Positions 1-6,532 are shown, counted from the stretch's first letter. The stretch is 6,532 nt of DNA from JBFIHZ01 sp041601535 (GCA_041601535.1 JBFIHZ010000245.1:1-6532), one strand, 5' to 3'. Made by a program: numbers and translations. The notes: generated from the sequence alone by a model not told the origin.

Positions 1-1
1 A

Positions 2-490
2 TTCTCGTTTTGCCGTGGCGGGGCAAAGTTTTACACGCAATTGTCCATTACCACGCTGCAGCCGCAGGACTTCAGCTGGATCCAGCGCCTGTGCCATACC
101 GACCCGAAATTGCAGGACGGCCGCCACAATTACGCCGCCCTGCTGTATTTGTTCGACCGTCCGGAACTGGGTGGCACCGGATTTTACTGCTGGAAAGACG
201 AGGCCTACTGGACCGCCATGTCGGCGCGGCAACGGGATGACCCGGACGCCGGGCTGGCAGAACTGCAACAGCGCTTCGAAATGTTCCGCGATCCACCACG
301 CTACATGACGCACAGCAATGAAGCCGCCGAGTTGCTGGACCATGTGCCGGCGCGTTTCAACCGGTTGGTGTTCTACTCCGGCGACCTGCCCCACAATGCG
401 TTTATCGAACACCCGGAACTGCTCAGCGCCGACCCGGCCCGCGGCCGCCTGACCCTGAACTGCTTCGCCAGCGTATTGCCCAAGACGTGA
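2..490 (+). CDS. DUF6445-like protein, 5'-truncated by window edge
   Basis: The frame is open from the first bases, so only the C-terminal 162 residues are visible; a TTG at 41 could be called as a start, but the family match (FYTQLS..TL..) already begins upstream of it. Visible family-like landmarks are an HTD (His32, Asp34 of the fragment), GGTGFY near residues 57-62, FNRLVFYSGDLPH near 119-131, and RGRLTLNCF near 147-155. These resemble DUF6445 proteins, which are usually around 220-240 residues, so some 60-70 residues are probably missing. The HxD, the later His131 and the downstream Arg look like a 2-oxoglutarate/Fe(II) oxygenase arrangement, but that is inference; no reaction is established here. 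The gene ends 41 bases from the stop of the opposite-strand MetF-like gene and is convergent with it, so it is probably not part of that operon. Confidence 0.72.
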   Translation, partial: FSFCRGGAKFYTQLSITTLQPQDFSWIQRLCHTDPKLQDGRHNYAALLYLFDRPELGGTGFYCWKDEAYWTAMSARQRDDPDAGLAELQQRFEMFRDPPRYMTHSNEAAELLDHVPARFNRLVFYSGDLPHNAFIEHPELLSADPARGRLTLNCFASVLPKT

Positions 491-531
491 CTGCAGGGCC
501 GGCGGCTGCCGGGTCCATGGCTCCGGCTGGC

Positions 532-1407
532 TTATCCCAGCCCGGACAGGGTAATGGCATCACGCAGGCTGTCCGCGTCGCCCACCGTCATCAGGTTGAT
601 GCCCGATACGCCGGGAATCTCGGCGATCTCACGCATCAGTTCCGCGCACAGCGCGATGCCCTCGGCCTGCGGGTCGTGGGCTTTTTCCAGCCGCTCGATC
701 ACCCCCTTGGGAATGCGCGAATCACTGAGGTTTTTTTTCAGCCACAACGCGGTCTGCGCGGACGGCAACACGGTCAGCGAAACGATGACCGAGTACTTCC
801 AGGTCATGCGCGTTGCCACCAGGGCCTGCAGGTATTGCCGCAAAATTTCGGTATTGAAGCACAGCTGGGTTTGCAGGAAACGGGCACCCGCTTTGGCGCG
901 TTCGGTCAAGGACTCGGCATCCCAGCCTTTTGAGGCCCGGAATGCGCGCGCACCGATACCAATGAAGAATTCCTTACCCGGCGCGGGCGGGTCCGATTCA
1001 CCCAGTTGCGCCGCCATGCTGACCAGCTCGCGGCCGCTGACATCAAACACCGCCTGCGCCTTGAGCTGGTGCTGCTGCGGGATTTTGTGCCCGCGGGTGA
1101 GGATGACACTGCCCACTCCCAGCGCGCGCAATCCCAGCAAGTCGCTCATCAGGGCGATGCGGTTGCGGTCGCGGCAGGTGAGGATGGGAATGACATCCAG
1201 CCCGCGCTGCAAAACCAGGCTGGCCGCGGACGTGGCCGACATCTGCACCCACGCCCAGGGGTTATCCGTTACCTGCAGGTCGGCCACATGCGGCCCCAGC
1301 AAGTCCACCTGGCGGTCGATATCGTCAGCGCCCGACTGCGTGTTCAGGGTCAGGTCCGCCGTCACGGTGAGGCGGTCGCTTTGCAGAGCCTGGCTAAATG
1401 GTTTCAT
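532..1407 (-). CDS. Methylenetetrahydrofolate reductase (MetF) family protein, divergent active site
   Basis: A 291-residue cytoplasmic protein, about the length of bacterial MetF, predicted to form the flavin/folate-binding TIM barrel. Landmarks in order are VTADLTLN (15-22, where MetF has its SFEFFPP strand), PILTCRD (74-80, MetF HLTC.D), SVILTRGHK (100-108, MetF VALRGD), LQTQLCFN (178-185, MetF ITQFFFD with its folate-binding Gln), VLPSAQ (213-218, MetF ILPVSN), IPKGVIERLE (232-241) and GVSGINLMT (266-274). By this hand alignment E. coli Glu28 becomes Asp18 and Asp120 becomes His107, so ordinary reductase activity is uncertain; it may handle one-carbon units on folate in another way. It is the last gene of the operon, 108 bases after the oxygenase gene, which suggests it takes up formaldehyde-level carbon released by demethylation. 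The ATG at 1407 is chosen because family similarity begins there, although no good ribosome site precedes it. The frame stays open to a GTG at 1512, and a TTG at 1479 lies 10 bases after AGGAAGGGG, giving a possible 24-residue extension. Confidence 0.85.
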   Translation of the reverse strand: MKPFSQALQSDRLTVTADLTLNTQSGADDIDRQVDLLGPHVADLQVTDNPWAWVQMSATSAASLVLQRGLDVIPILTCRDRNRIALMSDLLGLRALGVGSVILTRGHKIPQQHQLKAQAVFDVSGRELVSMAAQLGESDPPAPGKEFFIGIGARAFRASKGWDAESLTERAKAGARFLQTQLCFNTEILRQYLQALVATRMTWKYSVIVSLTVLPSAQTALWLKKNLSDSRIPKGVIERLEKAHDPQAEGIALCAELMREIAEIPGVSGINLMTVGDADSLRDAITLSGLG

Positions 1408-1515
1408 CGCGGCTGTCGGGCCATTGTCAGCCGGGCATCGGCCGCGCCAGGCCTGCCCGTGCCTTTTCTGGTCACGCAATCTCTGCCAGCCCCTTCCTGC
1501 GGTGCCAGCCACCGC

Positions 1516-2712
1516 TTAACGTATGGTTTCAAGATACCAGTCCACCCAGCGCTGGGTTGAATGCTCAAAGGTGGAAAACGGCCCCGGTTCAAAAAACCGC
1601 GAATTCACGCCTTTCTGGTTGTTTTCAATGATGGTTTTATCCGCAATGGTGGTCACATCCCACAGCCAGGTCAGCTTGTCCAGGTCGTAATCCTTGCCCT
1701 CTTCGGCTGTTTCATTGACCAGCCAGGTGATTTCGCAATCACTGGTGTGCAGCGAGGTGGGGGTAAAACGGTACAGCACCACGTGATCACAATAGGCCAG
1801 TGCGTACAGTACCGGGCCGATCTTGAAGTCGTGTGCGCCGCAGTCGTAGTCACGGATATCGCCCAGTAGCGGCGCCACCGGCTTGCCGTCCTGGCTGCCG
1901 GTTACATGGCCGCGCAGCAAGGGATAATGTTCATATGCCCGGTCGGTGCCAAACTCATTGCCACTGAGGTAAGACTTGTTCATTTCCTGGGTTTTCAAAC
2001 CGCAGGCCGGCATTTTTTCCAGCAGCTTTTGCATTTCTTCGGCGTAGCGTTCCTCCGGCAAGGCCAGGCTGTGCGCCCGGGAATACTCCGGGTGGGCCGG
2101 GCCGCAGTGATAGCATTCCTTGTAGTTTTCCACCGCCAGTTTCCAGTTTGCCTGCATCGGGTAATTGGTGCGCCGCGCCACCTTGGCCTTGTCCAGCCGG
2201 TACGGACGCAGGTATTCGCCCAAGTCACGCTCTACCACGTCGAAATCGCTTGGGGTATCGGAGAAATTAATAAAAATCATTCCCTGGAAAACCCGATGGT
2301 GCACTTTTTTCAGTCCATAAGCGGATTTATCAAACCCCTCCTGCATATGGGCGGCGGCAATCAGCTTGCCGTCCAGGTCGTAGGTCCAGCCGTGATAGGG
2401 GCAGGTCAGGCGGCGTGAATTGCCTTTCATTTCCAGGCAGACGCGCGAGCCACGGTGGCGGCAGACGTTCAACAGGGCGTGAATTTCACCGTCTTCGCCA
2501 CGCGTGACAATGACCGATTCACCGGCCAGGTTGTACAGCAGGTAGTCACCGCGGTTGGCGAGTTCGCTCTGGTGGCCTGCATACAGCCAGGCCTTCATGT
2601 AGATGCGTTCGATATCCCGCCGGTAAATCTCCTCGTCCTGGTAAAACGCCTGGTCCAGCGCAAAACCCTTCTTTTGTTTGCCGATCAGTTCGGCCAATGC
2701 CTGATTGTTCAT
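1516..2712 (-). CDS. Rieske non-heme iron oxygenase, alpha subunit, GbcA/CntA-like
   Basis: A 398-residue oxygenase component that probably N-demethylates a methylated amine or betaine, releasing formaldehyde. The Rieske [2Fe-2S] ligands are all present: Cys84-x-His86 and Cys104-x2-His107, 17 residues apart. The catalytic domain shows ENYKECYHCGPAHPEY (195-210), giving Glu199-x2-His202-x4-His207, and the third iron ligand is probably Asp358 in ADKTIIENNQKG. The bridging residue is Glu199 rather than the usual Asp, as in carnitine (CntA) and glycine betaine (GbcA) monooxygenases. The ECYHC..AHPE block is especially GbcA-like. The start is an ATG with only a weak upstream GGA. It follows potI by 42 bases. 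The family needs a separate ferredoxin-type reductase (GbcB or CntB), and none is encoded here. The class is confident; the substrate could be glycine betaine, stachydrine, homarine, another betaine or a methylated polyamine. Confidence 0.9.
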   Translation of the reverse strand: MNNQALAELIGKQKKGFALDQAFYQDEEIYRRDIERIYMKAWLYAGHQSELANRGDYLLYNLAGESVIVTRGEDGEIHALLNVCRHRGSRVCLEMKGNSRRLTCPYHGWTYDLDGKLIAAAHMQEGFDKSAYGLKKVHHRVFQGMIFINFSDTPSDFDVVERDLGEYLRPYRLDKAKVARRTNYPMQANWKLAVENYKECYHCGPAHPEYSRAHSLALPEERYAEEMQKLLEKMPACGLKTQEMNKSYLSGNEFGTDRAYEHYPLLRGHVTGSQDGKPVAPLLGDIRDYDCGAHDFKIGPVLYALAYCDHVVLYRFTPTSLHTSDCEITWLVNETAEEGKDYDLDKLTWLWDVTTIADKTIIENNQKGVNSRFFEPGPFSTFEHSTQRWVDWYLETIR

Positions 2713-2754
2713 GTCGTCACGTCCATTTCCAGATAACTCAAAAAATATGCGGGC

Positions 2755-3567
2755 TCAGCGGCTCCGCCGGGTCAGCCAGGCCGCGGTAATCACACCCATA
2801 CTGACCAGTACAATAATAACCGTCGCCAATGCGTTGATATCCGGTGTTACACCCAGCCTGACCTTGGAGAAAATCAGCATGGGTAGCGTGGTGGAGCCCG
2901 GCCCGGAAACAAAACTGGCGATCACGACGTCATCCAGCGACAGGGTAAATGCCAGCAGCCAGCCGGACACCATGGCCGGCGCGATCATCGGCACGGTGAT
3001 ATCAAAAAATACCCGCAATGGTCTGCCGCCCAGATCCATGGCAGCCTCTTCCAGTGAAGGGTCCAGCGAACCCAGGCGCGACCGCACCACCACCGCCACG
3101 TAGGCCATGGAAAACGTAATATGCGCGATGGTGATGGTGGTTGCGCCGCGCTGGGCCGGCCAGCCAATCCAGTCAGCCAGCGTGATAAACAGGAATAGCA
3201 AGGAGATACCGGTAATGATTTCCGGCATCACCAGCGGCGAGGTGATCATGCCTGTCAACAGGGTGCGCCCGCGGAAGCGCCCCAACCGGTTCAGCGCCAG
3301 CCCGGCCAGCGTACCCAGCACGGTGGCCACTGTGGCACTGATCACTGCGATCTCCAGGCTGAGCAAGGCCGCAGAAAGGATATCCGCATCCTGCGCCAGC
3401 GAACGGTACCAGCGCAGCGAGAACCCGCCCCACAGAGTCACCAGCCGCGAATCATTGAACGAATACACCATTACCGAAACGATGGGTATGTACAAAAAGG
3501 CATAACCAAACGCGGCAATGCTCAACAGCATCACGCTGCGGTTCTGTTTGACCGCTTTCCTGCTCAC
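2755..3567 (-). CDS. potI: Putrescine/polyamine ABC transporter permease, PotI (PotC) type
   Basis: An inner-membrane permease of 270 residues (E. coli PotC 264, PotI 281) that would pair with PotH to form the channel. It has a short basic N-terminus, then a first membrane helix (about 13-35) ending in the family pattern YIPIVSVMVYSFNDS, followed by WGGFSLRWYRSL. Further hydrophobic segments lie near 70-95, 104-130, 147-164, 200-220 and 246-265. The cytoplasmic EAA loop that docks on the ATPase is at about 173-199 (EEAAMDLGG ... ITVP). I use the GTG at 3567, which overlaps the potH stop as GTGA and has AGGTGAG just upstream. Another GTG at 3603 would add 12 residues inside potH and seems less likely. 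The overlap implies translational coupling. Assignment to PotI over PotC rests on the neighbouring PotF- and PotG-like partners. Confidence 0.9.
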   Translation of the reverse strand: MSRKAVKQNRSVMLLSIAAFGYAFLYIPIVSVMVYSFNDSRLVTLWGGFSLRWYRSLAQDADILSAALLSLEIAVISATVATVLGTLAGLALNRLGRFRGRTLLTGMITSPLVMPEIITGISLLFLFITLADWIGWPAQRGATTITIAHITFSMAYVAVVVRSRLGSLDPSLEEAAMDLGGRPLRVFFDITVPMIAPAMVSGWLLAFTLSLDDVVIASFVSGPGSTTLPMLIFSKVRLGVTPDINALATVIIVLVSMGVITAAWLTRRSR

Positions 3568-4472
3568 GAACTCACCTGCTCGCGCTGCACTTTCTGGAAC
3601 CACATCATCGGCAGCACCAGGATCAGCAACAGCACCACGGAAACGGCGGATGCCACCGGCCAGTCGCGGTTGATAAAGAACTCATCCCACAGTGCGCGGC
3701 CAATCATCAGCGTGTCGGAACCACCCAGCAGTGCCGGGATGATGAATTCGCCAATGGCCGGAATAAACACCAGCAGGGAGCCGGCTATGATGCCCGGCAT
3801 CGATAACGGCAGGGTCACGTCGACAAACACCTGCCAGCGGCGCGCGCCCAGGTCGGCTGCGGCATCACGCAGATCCAGGTTGAGTTTTTCCAGGTTGGCG
3901 TACAGCGGCAGAATCATAAACGGCAGGTAGGAATACACAATGCCCAGGTAGACCGCGAAGTCGTTGTAAATCAGGCTCAAGGGCTGGTCGATCAGGCCCA
4001 TGCCGATCAGCGCCTTGTTGATCAAGCCGTTGGTATTGAGCAGCCCAATCCAGGCATACACCCGCAGCAGGAAAGAAATCCAGAAAGGCAGAATCACGGC
4101 CAGCAGCAGCAGATTACGGCGACGTGGACTCTGCTGCGCAATGTAATAAGCCATCGGGTAACCCAACAGCAGGCATAACAAGGTGCTGACGGCCGCCATC
4201 TTGATCGAACTGAGGTAGATGGTGACGTAGTACGGGTCCTGGAACAGGAATGCGTAATTGTCCAGCGTGACCTGGATGCGGGCCCAACCGGAAGCAGCCC
4301 AGTCGAACATCGGCGTGAACGGCGGCAGCGCCACGATCGGGTCGGCCAGGCTGATCTTGAAAATAATGAAGAACGGTGCCAGGAAAAACAGCAACAACCA
4401 GGCATAGGGCGTGATCACCGCCCAGCGCAGCCAGCGCCGGCGGCCATCCAGGCGGTTGCTTCGCTTAGCCAT
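3564..4472 (-). CDS. potH: Putrescine/polyamine ABC transporter permease, PotH (PotB) type
   Basis: The second inner-membrane permease, 302 residues from the ATG at 4472 (E. coli PotH 317, PotB 275). A basic cytoplasmic N-terminus (MAKRSNRLDGRRR) precedes about six membrane segments, near 17-38, 86-110, 118-143, 172-192, 225-248 and 273-293. The EAA loop is at about 203-228 (DAAADLGARR ... VTLPLSMPG). Family blocks include LPFWISFLLRVYAWIGLL (128-145), PLSLIYND (164-171), SYLPFMILPLYANLEKL (181-197) and PAIGEFIIPALLGG (238-251). It starts 20 bases after the potG stop and overlaps potI by 4 bases. The start is slightly uncertain: a GTG at 4481 sits 7 bases after GAGGGG and would add three residues, and a GTG at 4487 would add five. 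Confidence 0.92.
   Translation of the reverse strand: MAKRSNRLDGRRRWLRWAVITPYAWLLLFFLAPFFIIFKISLADPIVALPPFTPMFDWAASGWARIQVTLDNYAFLFQDPYYVTIYLSSIKMAAVSTLLCLLLGYPMAYYIAQQSPRRRNLLLLAVILPFWISFLLRVYAWIGLLNTNGLINKALIGMGLIDQPLSLIYNDFAVYLGIVYSYLPFMILPLYANLEKLNLDLRDAAADLGARRWQVFVDVTLPLSMPGIIAGSLLVFIPAIGEFIIPALLGGSDTLMIGRALWDEFFINRDWPVASAVSVVLLLILVLPMMWFQKVQREQVSS
3571..3577 (-). promoter_or_regulatory. Probable ribosome binding site of potI
   Basis: AGGTGAG within the end of potH stands three bases before the GTG at 3567, which itself overlaps the potH TGA. It decides this start over the GTG at 3603, although the spacing is short. Confidence 0.5.
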
Positions 4473-4488
4473 AAGCCACACCCGCACG

Positions 4489-4494
4489 CCCCTC
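4489..4494 (-). promoter_or_regulatory. Probable ribosome binding site of potH
   Basis: GAGGGG overlaps the TGA stop of potG. It is 7 bases before a GTG at 4481 and 16 before the ATG at 4472, so it leaves open which start is used. Its overlap with the potG stop suggests coupled translation. Confidence 0.45.
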
Positions 4495-5662
4495 AGTCAT
4501 CCAGCAAAATGGCACTGGCCACGTCCCAGGAAACATACACCTGGTCATCCCATTCCAGCGTTTTCGTGGCGCTGCGGCGGCGGTTCTGGCCGCTGACCTG
4601 CAACATCTTACCGCCCTGTAACTTGACCCGGTAAACCGACAGGTTGCCAAAATAGCCCAGGTCATGCACAACGCCTTTTAACGTCGTCTGGTTGTCACCT
4701 TCCGGCGGCTGCTTGCTGATAAATATTTTTTCCGGCCGCACCGCCAGCCACTGCCGCGTGCCTTCGGCCGGGGGGGCCTGGCACAAGGCCGCCAGTTCGC
4801 CATCAACCTCCTTGCAACGCAAACGCACACCGCCGTCGCGGGCGCCACTTACCGTGGTTTCAAAGAAATTGATATTGCCGACGAAATCCGCCACGAATCG
4901 ATTGCTGGGGTATTCATACACTTCACCCGGCGTGCCCACCTGCTCCACGCTGCCCCGGTTCATCACTGCAATGCGGGTGGACAAGGTCATTGCTTCTTCC
5001 TGGTCATGGGTCACCACCACGAAGGTAATGCCCAATTCATCCTGCAAATTCATCATCTCAAACTGGGTATGTTCACGCAGCTTTTTATCCAGTGCGGCCA
5101 GCGGTTCATCCAGCAGCAGCAGTTTCGGCCGCTTGATCAGCGCCCGCGCCAGCGCCACCCGCTGGCGCTCGCCGCCGGATAATTGCTCGGGTTTGCGGTC
5201 GGCCATGCGCTCCAGCCGGGTGAGTTGTAACAGGCGTATCACCCGTTCGCCGATCTCGGCTTTGCCGACGCGTTCCTTTTTCAACCCATAGGCGATGTTC
5301 TGCTCCACCGTCATGTGCGGGAACAGGGCATACGACTGGAACATCATGTTGACCGGGCGCTCGTAAGGCGGCACCGCGGTCATGTCAACGCCATCAATCA
5401 GGATGGAGCCGCTGGTGGGCTGCTCAAACCCGGCCAGCATGCGCAGCAGCGTGGTTTTGCCGGAGCCCGAACCGCCCAGGATGGAAAACAGCTCACCACT
5501 GAATATCTCCAGGCTGAGGTCATCCACCGCGCAAACTTCACCGAAACGCTTGGTCAGGCCGCGGATTTCCACCATCGGCCGCGCCTGCGGGTCCGTCCAC
5601 GGCCGGCTACCGGCGGATTGCGCCGTAGCTTTATCAGTGCTGCCTGCTGTGTGCGTGTTCAC
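4493..5662 (-). CDS. potG: Putrescine/polyamine ABC transporter ATP-binding protein, PotG (PotA) type
   Basis: The 389-residue ATPase that drives import (E. coli PotG 377). All nucleotide-binding motifs look intact: Walker A GGSGSGKTT (63-71), Q-loop Gln109 in MMFQSYALFPH, signature LSGGERQRVALARA (161-174), Walker B LLLLDEP (181-187), D-loop LAALD (188-192) and switch His219 in VTHDQEEAM. A TOBE-type regulatory domain fills roughly 305-388, including LAVRPEKI and DLGYFGNLSVYRVKL; its end (LQVSGQNRRR ... VSWDVASAILL) resembles PotG more than PotA. About 29 polar, Ala/Thr/Ser-rich residues precede the conserved VEIRGLTKRFG. The start is a GTG preceded by AAGGAG at an 11-base distance. It follows the binding-protein gene by 24 bases. 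Confidence 0.95.
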   Translation of the reverse strand: MNTHTAGSTDKATAQSAGSRPWTDPQARPMVEIRGLTKRFGEVCAVDDLSLEIFSGELFSILGGSGSGKTTLLRMLAGFEQPTSGSILIDGVDMTAVPPYERPVNMMFQSYALFPHMTVEQNIAYGLKKERVGKAEIGERVIRLLQLTRLERMADRKPEQLSGGERQRVALARALIKRPKLLLLDEPLAALDKKLREHTQFEMMNLQDELGITFVVVTHDQEEAMTLSTRIAVMNRGSVEQVGTPGEVYEYPSNRFVADFVGNINFFETTVSGARDGGVRLRCKEVDGELAALCQAPPAEGTRQWLAVRPEKIFISKQPPEGDNQTTLKGVVHDLGYFGNLSVYRVKLQGGKMLQVSGQNRRRSATKTLEWDDQVYVSWDVASAILLDD

Positions 5663-5673
5663 CTGTACGGGTT

Positions 5674-5679
5674 CTCCTT
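5674..5679 (-). promoter_or_regulatory. Ribosome binding site of potG
   Basis: AAGGAG on the - strand lies 11 bases before the GTG at 5662, in the 24-base gap after the potF stop. The distance is slightly long, but no other in-frame start codon lies between, so it supports the GTG. Confidence 0.6.
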
Positions 5680-5686
5680 GCAGGGC

Positions 5687-6532
5687 CTACAGACCGGTTT
5701 TGACGCGCGACCAGGCGCGGGTGCGCCGGCGCTCTTCTTTTGGACCAAAAATATACCCGATGGCCGCATTGGCGCGTGCCTGTGCTGGCGGATAGGTGGC
5801 CGGATCGTTGGCCACGGCCGGATTCATCAGTGGCAACGACGCCAGGTTGGCATTGGCGTAATGCGTGACATTGCTGATCTCTGCAATCACTTCCGGACGC
5901 AACAGATAATTCAAAAACAGGTGCGCATTGTCCGGATGCGGCGCATCGGCCGGAATGAACACACCATCAAACCAGTACATGGTGCCTTCGCGCGGCGCGT
6001 AGTAGGCCAGCTCAACCTGGGCCCCCACTTCCAGTGCGCGGTTCATCGCCTGCGCGTAATCACCGGACCAGCTCATCGCCACACAGACATCCTGGTTGGG
6101 CAGATCATTGATCATCTTGGTGGAGCTGAAATAGCGGATAAAGGGACGGACGCTTTTCAGCTGCGCTTCCGCCGCGGCGATTTCCTCCGCCACCAGGCTG
6201 TTGGGATCATAACCCAGGTATTGCAACACCATCGGAATCACATCGGTGGGTTCATCCAGCAAGGACACACCGCAATCAGCAAAACGCGCCACCACGGCCG
6301 GATCAAACAACATCGCCGCACTGCCCAGCGGTGCGTCCGGCATGCGCTCGCGCACCATGCGCCGGTTGATGGCATAACCCGTGGTACCCCACATATACGG
6401 CAGCCCGTAGCGGTTTCCCGGGTCGTAACCGGCCATGATGTCCAGCACCCATGGGTCCTGGTTATGCCATAAGGAAAGCTTGCTGCGGTCCAGCGGCTGG
6501 TACACGCCAATCGGGATCAGCCGCGCTGAATA
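5687..6532 (-). CDS. potF: Periplasmic putrescine/polyamine-binding protein, PotF (PotD) type, N-terminus outside window
   Basis: This is the substrate receptor of the importer. The frame runs through the right edge, so 281 C-terminal residues are visible, and about 90, including the signal peptide, are missing (E. coli PotF is 370 before cleavage). The match to PotF is long and nearly colinear: GVYQPLDRSKL, YGLPYMWGTTGYAIN, CGVSLLDEP, IRYFSST..INDL, LNYLLRPEVIAEIS, HYANAN, ATYPPA and the closing RTRAWSRVKTG. Ligand-site equivalents present are Trp155 and Asp158 (WSGD; PotF Trp244, Asp247), Asp189 (YWFD; PotF Asp278) and Tyr225 (PotF Tyr314). PotF Glu185 appears to be Asp97, and Phe276 appears to be Trp. 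These changes could alter the ligand, so a cationic amine is well supported but putrescine itself is not proven. As the first visible operon gene, its promoter should lie beyond the edge. Confidence 0.93.
   Translation of the reverse strand, partial: YSARLIPIGVYQPLDRSKLSLWHNQDPWVLDIMAGYDPGNRYGLPYMWGTTGYAINRRMVRERMPDAPLGSAAMLFDPAVVARFADCGVSLLDEPTDVIPMVLQYLGYDPNSLVAEEIAAAEAQLKSVRPFIRYFSSTKMINDLPNQDVCVAMSWSGDYAQAMNRALEVGAQVELAYYAPREGTMYWFDGVFIPADAPHPDNAHLFLNYLLRPEVIAEISNVTHYANANLASLPLMNPAVANDPATYPPAQARANAAIGYIFGPKEERRRTRAWSRVKTGL

Noticed and set aside
491..531. GC-rich inverted repeat (GCCGG at 508-512 and CCGGC at 523-527) between the two convergent stops, a possible bidirectional terminator
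   Set aside because: The stem is only about 5 base pairs with a 10-base loop, and neither strand has a T-run after it.
1404..1424. Six-residue leader peptide (ATG at 1424) whose TGA overlaps the ATG of the MetF-like gene
   Set aside because: It has no ribosome binding site and no informative residue content; so short an overlap is easily a coincidence.
554..1519. Long + strand open frame (about 321 codons) opposite the MetF-like gene
   Set aside because: It is antisense to a gene with clear family motifs, and its translation shows no recognisable domain.
2713..2754. Possible internal promoter in front of the oxygenase gene
   Set aside because: I found no pair of -35 and -10 like hexamers at acceptable spacing in the 42-base gap.
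2735..2760. T-run on the - strand (six T, 2740-2745) just after the potI stop, considered as a terminator before the oxygenase gene
   Set aside because: No hairpin of useful length directly precedes it; the nearest inverted repeat is four base pairs within the potI end and several bases away.
5315..6472. Long + strand open frame (about 385 codons) opposite potG and potF
   Set aside because: It runs across two well-supported genes and their gap, and its composition is that of an antisense shadow of GC-rich coding DNA.

Overview
The window looks like a piece of a moderately GC-rich proteobacterial chromosome, most likely gammaproteobacterial and possibly marine. That guess rests on PotFGHI-like proteins close to the Escherichia coli set, a DUF6445-type gene, and tight gene packing with frequent GTG starts; no marker gene fixes the taxon. 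No RNA gene, mobile element, CRISPR array or long repeat was seen, and no gene-free stretch exceeds about 110 bases.

Layout. The left end (2-490, + strand) is the C-terminal part of a DUF6445-like gene whose start lies outside the window. It converges on a block of six genes, all on the - strand, that fills the rest. In transcription order (right to left) these are: a periplasmic polyamine-binding protein of the PotF type (5687-6532, N-terminus cut by the window edge), the ATPase PotG (4493-5662), the permeases PotH (3564-4472) and PotI (2755-3567), a Rieske non-heme iron oxygenase of the glycine-betaine/carnitine type (1516-2712), and a methylenetetrahydrofolate reductase (MetF)-family protein (532-1407). 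Gaps are 24, 20, -4, 42 and 108 bases, consistent with one operon whose promoter lies beyond the right edge.

How the genes may work together. The first four genes form a complete importer for a small cationic amine, apart from the missing start of the binding protein. The oxygenase carries an intact Rieske centre and mononuclear iron site, with a glutamate where most Rieske oxygenases have the bridging aspartate, as in enzymes that attack quaternary ammonium compounds. Such enzymes release formaldehyde from N-methyl groups, and a folate-binding protein is a natural next step. The operon is therefore best read as an uptake, N-demethylation and one-carbon-handling module for an N-methylated amine or betaine. 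The substrate is not identified by the sequence. The MetF-like protein departs from MetF at two catalytic positions and may not be an ordinary reductase. No electron-donating reductase for the oxygenase is present in the window.
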